Assembly: GCA_037355855.1 (NCBI GenBank)
Contig: CM074758.1
Location: 7,413,001 to 7,477,000, forward strand
DNA length: 64,000 nt
Direction of reading: 5' to 3'
DNA from: Pseudo-nitzschia pungens
Lineage: Eukaryota; Bacillariophyta; Bacillariophyceae; Bacillariales; Bacillariaceae
The notes beneath the pieces are model-generated. The model searched no databases. It saw only the letters and a list, made by a program, of their open reading frames with translations, and had not been told where the DNA came from. The translations under genes and the position numbers were made by a program. Below, in pieces: positions 1 through 7,278 of this stretch (the stretch's first letter is position 1; the number at the start of each line of letters is the position of its first letter).

Positions 1-2550
1 ATCATCAAATCCGCCACCACCACTGTCAGCACGGGCTTGGAGGTTAAAGTGCAGATCCAGATCAAAGGTGAGGTCTGGGGCAAGGTCAACTGACAAGTCA
101 TCATCAACAAGTTCCCAATCTCGTGCATCCCCATCACCAAAAAAGGGAAGAGAGTCATCCTGTATTGGATCTGCAGCAGGTTCAGTTTCCACAACACAAT
201 TGGCAGCAGCATCCCAATGGTAGGCTTCCATTTCAGTCAAGCACTCAGAAGAGAACCATTGTCGAACACAAGAACCATAATGAGCTTCCAGTATAATAGG
301 CAGGAAAGACAACATGGCCATTGCTTCAGCCTTGGTAGTGATATTGTACAAAGCAAGGATCTCGCCTCGGTATGAACTGGTATCGACAGAAAGAAAAAGA
401 GGCCATGACCAATTGTCACGGGTTCTGATACCCAGAAGCACACTGCGCAGTGTCTTCAAACCCAGCCCTTGGCCCAGGTCAACTGGAAGATCAAGATCAA
501 CTACCCCCAGAACAGGAGCAGTTTCATGGCTCTCAATAAATTTAGCTTGGCGGTGCTTAGCTTGGCGAACAGTCTTGAGCTTGGAAGGGGGAAGGGGTCT
601 GTCAGAAGGATTGGTAGCTGTCTCAATGAACTTGTAGAATTTACCATCAGGGAGAGAGGCAATGTCTGAAGGTTTGCAACGGTTGAACTGGGCTTTGAGG
701 AGCTTAACAGTTTGGGCGCGCTTTGTAGCATCACATAAAACATGAGCAGCCAGAACCGGATTGGGATCAGGAGTTCTGGAGTTGTCAAGGCTGATATTCT
801 TCCGGATAACAGCAATAGGACACGCCTGAAACCTGGGATGAGTTTGAAGCAATTCGTTGTAGTGGTCAAGATCAAAACTCTGCATGTAAGATCCAAGGAG
901 AAAGCCACATGTGACAATAACTGGGGCCTGTATGTGGTCATATTTCAGGTCCATATCACGGTCTCTGAGCCTCTGGAGCAATTGTGCTGAAAAGAGTTTC
1001 TCCAGGGAAGCACTGTGGCCCACAAAGAAGCGTAGATGAGGAGCAGTTCTACTGCGAAGCCAGAGCTGAGCAACATACAATTCCAAGGTCTTCCTGTCAG
1101 GAAGTGTCGTCCAAAACTTGGTAACAGGCTTGGCCTTGGGGTTGAGCCTGGCTCTGGAGGGAAAAACATACAACACCAGGCGCTTGTCAACAGTCCATAG
1201 AAGATCCAAAGCTTCCTTGAGAGACTTGAGCAGCTCATCATATAGTTCCCCAGGGCGTTGTGACATCAACCTTGGAAGGGACAGAGTGACATAAGAACTA
1301 TGAGAACACTTGGTGCCAGCAGTGACATCCACTGGAGCTCTAGAATCACTGGAGCAAACCCCTCGGCGTTGGAGGAAATGCCCAGCAGAGGAGGACAAGA
1401 CAGTAGCATCACCACCACCAGGAAGAAAGGACACTGATTTGGAGGTGGAAGCATCATCAACTGCAGCTGGCGCAGGTGTAGGAGGTCGCTTCTTGAAATG
1501 CCAGTGGGAGCCAAGCACCTGATTGGCTGCCAACCAAACTCTTCCTTCAGTGCTGGGCAAAAGGTTACCTTCACAATACAGGTCATCAAAACACTCAGGA
1601 GACATCTTGGCCAAACCAATAAGACATCTCTTCAGAGCATGGCCTGAAGGTTGCTTGGTCCAGTCTGCAGAGGCTTGAAAGCAGAGAGAAGCAAGGGAAA
1701 CCAGGGACTCCACAGAAGCAGTTCTCCACTCAGGGTTGTCAGGAAAAGCTTGAGCATATGCTGGAGGGATGGCAGACTGACAGACATCATGGATGGATTT
1801 CTTGTCATTCCCATCTTTCTTGCTGAAGAAGTGAGTGGGACTAGGACACCCAGTCCATAGCCGGAATCCTGCTGGAGTTTTACGAAGAGTGTGGATAGGG
1901 GTGGGAATGGAAGCACGACCAGTAAAAGGCCCCTTACCGTAGAAGCACCAGAGGAAGGAATCTGAGTGAGCTTTGTTGGCAGCAGCCAGGGCTTTCTTGC
2001 GCAGGGCATGTCGCTCTGCAGACGGTGTGTCAGAAAGAAATGCAAGAGTAGCTTGTTTCAGACTAGACTTGGAAGGAGAGACCTTGGAAGGAGGGTGCTT
2101 AGAGTCTGAGTGCTCAGAGCCTGGCTGGCCATCCCTAGACGTCGCACTGTTGGACTTTCCACTGTTGGGCCTCCCACTGTTGGACGTCCCACTGTTGGAA
2201 TTTCCACTGTTGGGCTTCCCACTGTTGGACTTCCCACTGTCAGACGTCCCACTGTCGGACTGCCCACTGCCTGAATGCCCTGTGTCTGAATGCCCAGTGC
2301 CTGACTGCTCAGTGCTCATATCAACATCATCTAGTGCACCAGTAGACACAGCAGAAGTGAAGGACATATCATCATCCGAAGGGAGTGAATCCCTAGCTGT
2401 ACGGGGAGAGGGAGGGGGAGAGGGAGTAGCCTGAAGAACGGAACCAGCAGGTAGTCGGCGGGAAGGGGTCCCCGTAAAGGCGCGTTTGTTTGAAGGAGTG
2501 TTAGCCAAGGTAGACCTTTTTCGCCTGGAAGCTGGCGGGGGGGGAGGCAT
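1..2550 (-). CDS. LINE ORF1 protein, copy A (N-terminal ~850 codons, open to the edge)
   Basis: Reading the minus strand from the ATG at 2550 (MPPPPASRRKRST...) I find no stop down to base 1. It is the homologue of the LINE-2 ORF1 (15744-18938), which starts MPPPPTKGW. The N-terminus is Pro/Ser/Thr-rich with a pentapeptide repeat (about residues 80-135). A conserved central region follows (SFLWCFYGKGPF, then CPSPTHFFSKK, then SYVTLSLPRLMSQRPGELYDE) and then an acidic stretch (FDLDLHFNLQARADSG) that reaches the edge. I see no CCHC knuckle and recognise no RNA-binding fold. By position it should be the LINE's nucleic-acid-binding ORF1 product, which is inference. The frame looks intact, so the copy may be young. 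Confidence 0.85.
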   Translation of the reverse strand, partial: MPPPPPASRRKRSTLANTPSNKRAFTGTPSRRLPAGSVLQATPSPPPSPRTARDSLPSDDDMSFTSAVSTGALDDVDMSTEQSGTGHSDTGHSGSGQSDSGTSDSGKSNSGKPNSGNSNSGTSNSGRPNSGKSNSATSRDGQPGSEHSDSKHPPSKVSPSKSSLKQATLAFLSDTPSAERHALRKKALAAANKAHSDSFLWCFYGKGPFTGRASIPTPIHTLRKTPAGFRLWTGCPSPTHFFSKKDGNDKKSIHDVCQSAIPPAYAQAFPDNPEWRTASVESLVSLASLCFQASADWTKQPSGHALKRCLIGLAKMSPECFDDLYCEGNLLPSTEGRVWLAANQVLGSHWHFKKRPPTPAPAAVDDASTSKSVSFLPGGGDATVLSSSAGHFLQRRGVCSSDSRAPVDVTAGTKCSHSSYVTLSLPRLMSQRPGELYDELLKSLKEALDLLWTVDKRLVLYVFPSRARLNPKAKPVTKFWTTLPDRKTLELYVAQLWLRSRTAPHLRFFVGHSASLEKLFSAQLLQRLRDRDMDLKYDHIQAPVIVTCGFLLGSYMQSFDLDHYNELLQTHPRFQACPIAVIRKNISLDNSRTPDPNPVLAAHVLCDATKRAQTVKLLKAQFNRCKPSDIASLPDGKFYKFIETATNPSDRPLPPSKLKTVRQAKHRQAKFIESHETAPVLGVVDLDLPVDLGQGLGLKTLRSVLLGIRTRDNWSWPLFLSVDTSSYRGEILALYNITTKAEAMAMLSFLPIILEAHYGSCVRQWFSSECLTEMEAYHWDAAANCVVETEPAADPIQDDSLPFFGDGDARDWELVDDDLSVDLAPDLTFDLDLHFNLQARADSGGGGFDD
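2143..2310 (-). repeat. 15-bp tandem repeat inside ORF1 (copy A)
   Basis: About ten degenerate 15-bp units, coding-strand type GGGAAGTCCAACAGT, encode a five-residue SNSGK-like repeat. LINE-2 has a 15-bp repeat in the same part of ORF1 but with a different unit (GGCTCCCAGCAGCAG, encoding GSQQQ). The reading frame is preserved in both. Confidence 0.85.
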
Positions 2551-2985
2551 GGTGGGGCTAGGATCGTCTGAATAGGCGTGTTGGCTCGGGCGCTGGTAGG
2601 CTGTCAGTGTTAACCTGTGTGGATATATACAGATGGGTGTAGCCTGGAAACAGGGTACAGCAGCAACAACAAGGGTAACCTTGGTCTGGACAAGGAAAAG
2701 GTCCCTGGGGATCCAAAAAAATATACTGGAGCACACCCACAAAAGTCACTGGGGAACTCAGAAATTTTTGCTAAAAAACGAGCAAAATTCGTCTCACACT
2801 TGGAGCACAAAAACTCTGCGCGCGGAAGAGCTCTGCAAATCGTGTAGCTTGTAGGCGTGTACTCGGCAGATCGTGTAGGCTTGTACTCGTACTGTACTCC
2901 TAGCTTGAAAATTGTGCAAATTTGAACAATTTTGCAGCTACTGCAAATCGTGTAGGCTTGTAGGCTTGCAAATTCGAATCGGATA
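2551..2985 (-). promoter_or_regulatory. 5' leader of LINE copy A
   Basis: This non-coding stretch lies between the ORF1 start and the monomer array. Part of it (about 2630-2720) matches the LINE-2 leader around 14930-15000 in antiparallel orientation. It lacks the ~700-bp block of GGTGCTTCTCCTGCCCC repeats found in the LINE-2 leader (15000-15720), so leader length varies between copies. AT-rich imperfect repeats with TCGTGTAGGCTTG occur at 2830-2970. No ORF worth calling. Confidence 0.6.
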
Positions 2986-4130
2986 CGGTTCGAATTGAAA
3001 TACAGCAGCCCACCGGGAAGCTAGTGGCTTGAAAACAGGGGCTTTAGTAGGAACACTTAGGGACCGGGGAATATCAATGGCAGGGCACACTTAAAAGGCT
3101 CAGGAGGGAACTTGAAGTTCAAACTCGCGAGTACTTATAAGTGGAAACAGTATCCAGGGGCAATTGGCTTGAAAACAGGGACCTTGAGCGAGACACTTAG
3201 GGACCAGGGAAGCTTCTTGCTTGAAAACAGGGGCTGTAGTAGGAACACTTAGGGACCGGGGGAAATCAATGACAGGGCACACTTAAAAGGCTCAGGAGGG
3301 AACTTGAAGTTCAAACTCGCGAGTACTTATAAGTGGAATCACGGAACAGAGCTGCTGTAGAATTCTACAGGGAAAATTCTGGTAGTTCTGTCCAGAGTTG
3401 CGGGCAAATGGAATAGAAGTACCACTTTTGGCCCTGTAGAATTTACGTAGAGGGGGGAAATGGAAACAGTATCCAGGGGCAATTGGCTTGAAAACAGGGA
3501 CCTTGAGCGAGACACTTAGGGATCAGAGAAGCTGCTTGCTTGAAAACAGGGGCTTTAGTAGAAACACCTAGGGACCAGAGGGAGGCTTGTGTCTTGAAAA
3601 CAGTGTCGAACTTGAAGTTCAAGTTGGGGTTGCTTAATAGCGAAAACACTTAGGGATCAGGGAACTCGCGAACACTTAGGGACCAGGGGAATTGTAGTCT
3701 TGAAAACAAGGGGCTGTAGTAGCTGTAGTCTTGGAAACAAGAGTGCAATAAGTAGGAGGTACTTAGGGATCGGTTGGTCTTGGCTTGAAAACAGGTGTAG
3801 TAGGGGGAGCCTTAAGCAAAAACACTTAGGGACTAGGGGGCTTGGCTAGGAAACAGGGGTACTCTTAAGTGATAAACACTTAAGGAGCGGTGGGCAATTG
3901 GCTTGAAAATAAAGGGGGAACTGGAAGATATGCTCGCGCGAACTTGCAAGTACTTAAGGATCAGCGCGTAGGAACCTTCTAGAAGGGGGGTGTATATGTG
4001 TTCGATCTTGAAGAATGTAGAACGTTAAGTGGGTTCGATCTTGAAGAATGTAGAACGTTAAGTGGGTTCGACCTTGAAGAATGTAGAACGTTAAGTGGCT
4101 ATCACTTAAGGGGCTTGGAAGACTGTATAG
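2986..4130 (-). repeat. 5' monomer array of LINE copy A
   Basis: Irregular tandem units of very roughly 70-170 bp are built from two recurring phrases, GGCTTGAAAACAGGG and ACTTAGGGACC. The same phrases appear in reverse complement in the LINE-2 array (13920-14790). Near the distal end, three copies of a 33-bp unit (GAATGTAGAACGTTAAGTGG core) occupy about 4008-4102; LINE-2 has only two. The position between the 5' terminus and ORF1 resembles the promoter monomers of rodent L1, but promoter activity is inference. Confidence 0.75.
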
Positions 4131-4524
4131 CGTTAAATAATAAGGTAGCTTGAAAACAGATCGAAAAAACAAACCGAGCTCGGAGACAAACTGAGTGTGG
4201 AGACTAACCGGAGCAGAGCTGCTGTAGAATTAGTACTGGGCTTGCTGTAGAAAATTATGTGTCCTTGTTTGCTTGTGTTGCTGCCGAATCGATCGACCGA
4301 CCGACAGGAAACAAGGAACCAAAGCAACCAAAGGAAGCAAGGAGCAGCCAAACAAACAGCAGAATCAGATAGGGGAGGTCTCTGTTAATAGGTGTAGTGC
4401 TTGGTTTTGTTGTAGGAGCTTTAGAAGTGAGTGAGATATCAAAGGGGAAAGTTGTGTAGAAGTCTACGTGTTTTAAGTACTGGAACATCGGAACGTCGGA
4501 CAAAATGCGCGATGCGAAAATTGT
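4131..4524 (-). promoter_or_regulatory. 5' terminal block of LINE copy A
   Basis: The outer ~75 bases (minus strand) hold the phrase TTTTGTCCGACGTTCCGATG, then the small inverted repeat GTAGAcTTCTAC, shared with LINE-2 and the three short relatives. Further in lies a GGTCGGTCGATCG stretch and an AATTTTCTACAGCA phrase, again shared. This is the most conserved non-coding part at the 5' end and probably carries transcription start signals (inference). Confidence 0.6.
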
Positions 4525-4826
4525 CTCTTTTTCTTTCTGTTGATACCAGGTCATACCGAGGCAAGATCCTTGCTTTGTACAACATCACTACCAAGGCTGA
4601 AGCAATGGCCATGTTGTCTTTCCTGCCTATTTTTCTGGAAGCTCAGTATGGTTCTTGTGTTAGACAATGGTTCTCTTCTGAGTGCTTGACTGAAATGGAA
4701 GCTTACCATTGGGGTGCTGCAGTCAATTGTGTTGTGGAAACTGCACCTGCTGCAGATCCAATGCAGGATGACTCTCTTCCCTTTTATGGTGATGGGGATG
4801 CACGAGATTGGGAACTTGTTGATGAT
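4525..4826 (+). pseudogene. LINE-1 ORF1, C-terminal segment upstream of the insertion
   Basis: It encodes the ORF1 stretch SVDTRSYRGKILALYN through DARDWELVDD, which corresponds to about 18128-18429 of the intact ORF1 in LINE-2. The frame continues exactly at 6772 after the short element. The left end is the junction with antisense copy A. Confidence 0.85.
4807..4826. repeat. Target-site duplication, left copy (short element)
   Basis: ATTGGGAACTTGTTGATGAT is present here and again at 6752-6771, exactly flanking the short element. The uninterrupted sequence exists once in LINE-2 ORF1 (around 18413-18432), which shows that it is target sequence. Confidence 0.92.
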
Positions 4827-5383
4827 ACAATTTGCGCGAAGCGCATTTTGTCCGACGTTCCGATGTTCCAGTACTAAAAATACGTAGATTTCTACACAAC
4901 TTTACCATGCGATATCTCGCTCCCTTTTACACCCCCAATCACAACCCCAGGACCTACATGTATTAACCAAGACCTGCGCTCTTCGTTTCTGCTATCGGTT
5001 CAGTTGCTGTCTGCTTCTTTTGGTTGATTTGGTTGCCAATTCACCACTCGGCCGATCGATCGAGCAGCAGCAACAGCACCAAAACAAAACCGACACATAA
5101 TTTTCTACAGCAATTCCAGTACAGATTCTACCGTACAGCAAAACCGACAACACCCTACGACAGGTACATGTCTATTGCTTCGATCTGTTTCCCAGCTCCA
5201 TTCCAAGGCCCCTAAGTATATCTTATACTTACTGTTCTACACTGTTTCCAAGCTGCTTAAGTGATTCTCACTTAATGTTCTACATTCTTCGAAGTTCCTT
5301 GCTGAGTCCTCTTAAGTCTTTTCAAGTCGAAGTTCACGAACAGCCCCTTCCACTGTAGGAATCTTTTTTTCTAAAAAGAAATT

Positions 5384-6200
5384 CTGTCATCTGTTTTCAA
5401 GTCCATTGCCCTGCTGGACCCTAAGTGTTTTTCACTTATGGTCCTACTGTTTCTTGACCCAAGCCCCAAAGCCGCTAAGTACAGCTCGCTTAGGGCTCGA
5501 CTACCTACATATACCTCCCAGATGTACTGTATAAATGTCATCTGTTTCCAAGTCTACTGCCCTGATGGACCCTAAGTGTTTTCGCTTATGGTCCTACTGT
5601 TTCCTGACCCAAGCCCCAAAGCCACTAAGTACAGTTTGCTTAAGGCTCCACCACCTACATAACCCTCTCAGGTGTACAGTATAAATGTCATCTGTTTCCA
5701 AGTCTACTGCCCTGCTGGACCATAAGTGTTTTTGCTTATGGTCCTACTGTTTCCTTACCCAAGCCCCAAAGCCGCTAAGTACAGCTTGCTTAAGGCTCTC
5801 CTACCTACATATACCTCTCAGATGCATTCTTCAACTGTCATCTGTTTTCAAGACTACTGCCCTGCTGGACCATAAGTGTTCTCACTTAAGGTCCTACTAT
5901 TTCCTGACCCAAGCCCCAAAGCCGCTAAGTACAGCTTGCTTAAGGCTCTCCTACCTACATAACCCTCTCAGATGCACACTTCAACTGTCATCTGTTTTCA
6001 AGTCTACTGCCCTGATAGTCCATAACTGTTTTCGATAATGGACCTACTGTTTTTATGACCCAAGCCCCACAGCTGCTAAGTACATGTTACTTAACGCTTC
6101 ACCACCTACATATACCCCTCCAGTTCACAGTACAGCAGAGACCTGTTTTCAAGCCTACAGCCCTGATGGTCCATAAGTGTTATCACTTAGAGCCCCTGTT
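5384..6200 (+). repeat. 150-bp monomer array of element B, copy 1
   Basis: The phrase TGTCATCTGTTTTCAAG recurs at 5384, 5535, 5686, 5836 and 5986, with a divergent sixth unit near 6140, giving a period of 150-151 bp. A typical unit holds a 10-bp inverted repeat, GGACCATAAG / CTTATGGTCC with an 8-base loop, and a second weaker one around GCTAAGTACAG...CTTAAGGC. Upstream, at about 5258-5277, lies the near-perfect hairpin TTAAGTGATTCTCACTTAA. Confidence 0.88.
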
Positions 6201-6571
6201 TCCAAGCTACTACAGGAGAGCAAGTTCAAGTTCGAACAGAAGGCCAGCTGTTACGAATTTGAATTTGGTAGTAGGCTCCACCGCCTCTACGTGTTTCCTC
6301 TACGTGTTTCCTACTACGAAGTTCGAACAGAAGGACAGCTGTTACGAATTTGGTAGTAGGCTCCGTACTATATGTACCATACAGTGGTAAGGAATGTGTT
6401 TGGGGCACTCGCATTACTGATGCTGCAATACAGCATGCAGCGACCAGGGACAGTTTTGCTTGTGTTTTCCCTTTCACGTTCTTGTTACCCCGTCTCCTGT
6501 ACGCTTTGCAACAGCTGTGTCTGTTGTGCTCTGGACTGGTTCATTTTTTTCCTGTTTCTTACCAAGGTTCG

Positions 6572-6751
6572 TTTGCAAAATAGCCGTCTTTACAACCTGG
6601 GGCCTATTCCCCATGGTTGAGGCGGCGCGTCGTTCTACAACTTGGGGCCTAACCTCTCTTCGATTGAGGCGACGATAAAGTCTGGTTACAGACTGAGTAG
6701 CTTTTAACCACCTTCGGTGGATTTTCCTACTTAAATAAGTATATTATTATT
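6572..6751 (+). other. 3' recognition module of element B with conserved hairpins
   Basis: It matches the last ~120 bases of the LINE 3' UTR: ACTTGGGGCC, GAGGCGACG, the hairpin GTCTGGTTACAGAC (6680-6693), CCACCTTCGGTGG (6708-6720), then TTTAAATA-like sequence and (TTA)n. The GGGGCC...GAGGCG(A)CG part is duplicated (about 6595-6630 and 6637-6674). In LINEs this end is where the RT starts copying, so it is the likely RT recognition structure. Confidence 0.75.
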
Positions 6752-6771
6752 ATTGGGAACTTGTTGATGAT
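6752..6771. repeat. Target-site duplication, right copy (short element)
   Basis: Identical to 4807-4826. It directly follows the (TTA)n tail of element B, copy 1. Confidence 0.92.
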
Positions 6772-7278
6772 GACTTGTCAGTTGACCTTGCCCCAGACCT
6801 CACTTTTGATCTAGATTTGCACTTTAACCTCCAAGCCCGTGCTGACAGTGGTGGTGGAGGCTTTGATGATTCTCAATCCATGGATACTTTAGCGACCGGC
6901 ACTTCCAATCTCACTGCTGTCCAGGCTTCACCGCCTGTAAGTGATGCTCCTCCTGGAGGTGATTCTCCCAATGCTGCCAAGGCTGATGCCTCCCCTGGTA
7001 TCTCTCCTGATGTTCCCCCTGAAGTTCCTGATCCTCCCCATAATGCCATGGCTGGTGACCTCCCTGTGGCCTCTCCTGATGCCTCAACTGCAGTTCCTGC
7101 TGCCGGTGGTGAGGAAGATGCAGCCTCTGCTTTGAGGCTTGGAGTTGCTGCAATTGCATTCTCTTCCAGCCATGATGCTAGTGTCAGTGATTTGAGCCAT
7201 GCCAATGTCTCCACCAAATCAGCTCCGGCAACTCTTCCTTCCGTGCGACAGACTCGGTTTCCTTCTGATCATGGTTAG
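6772..7278 (+). pseudogene. LINE-1 ORF1, C-terminal end
   Basis: It resumes ORF1 at DLSVDLAPDLTFDLDL and runs through a Pro/Ala-rich tail to ...RQTRFPSDHG and TAG at 7276-7278. The stop overlaps the ORF2 start in ATGGTTAG, as in LINE-2. ORF1 here is split by element B and lacks its N-terminus within the window, so no full product is expected. Confidence 0.85.

Larger units (their letters stand above)
1..4524 (-). mobile_element. LINE (copy A), 5' half, full 5' end, cut by window edge
   Basis: This non-LTR retrotransposon lies on the minus strand. Its 5' terminus is at 4524 (reads ACAATTTTCGCATCGCGC on the minus strand), followed by a 5' terminal block, a monomer array, a short leader and an open ORF1 that runs off the window at base 1. 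The same order of parts is seen in the plus-strand copy starting at 13530. At 4525 the sequence switches without any linker into plus-strand LINE ORF1, so copy A is inserted in the antisense direction into LINE-1. Its target-site duplication and 3' tail lie left of the window. Confidence 0.88.
4827..6751 (+). mobile_element. Short non-autonomous LINE relative (element B, copy 1), complete
   Basis: This 1925-bp unit is flanked by a perfect 20-bp duplication of LINE ORF1 sequence. It begins ACAATTTGCGCGAAGCGCA, and its first ~90 bases align with the 5' terminus of the large LINE. Then come a 5' block, a regular 150-bp monomer array (5384-6200), a unique body with a direct repeat (about 6231-6283 and 6321-6370), and a 3' module ending in TTATTATTATTATT that parallels the LINE 3' end. 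I find no ORF of note. The duplication length, the tail and the shared ends indicate mobilisation by the LINE machinery. It is too long and too LINE-like at its 5' end for a classic tRNA-derived SINE. It resembles a LINE that kept its 5' and 3' UTRs and lost both ORFs. Confidence 0.87.

Noticed and set aside
5384..6200. CRISPR-like array (regular repeats with spacers)
   Set aside because: The whole 150-bp unit repeats, including the 'spacers', it sits in a eukaryotic retroelement leader and there are no cas genes.
4827..6751. Element B as a DNA transposon (MITE) because of terminal hairpins
   Set aside because: There are no terminal inverted repeats matching between ends. The (TTA)n tail, 20-bp duplication and LINE-like 3' module indicate target-primed reverse transcription.
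6775..7278. A 167-codon stand-alone small gene
   Set aside because: It is the C-terminal end of LINE-1 ORF1. The upstream part lies at 4525-4826 across the inserted element.
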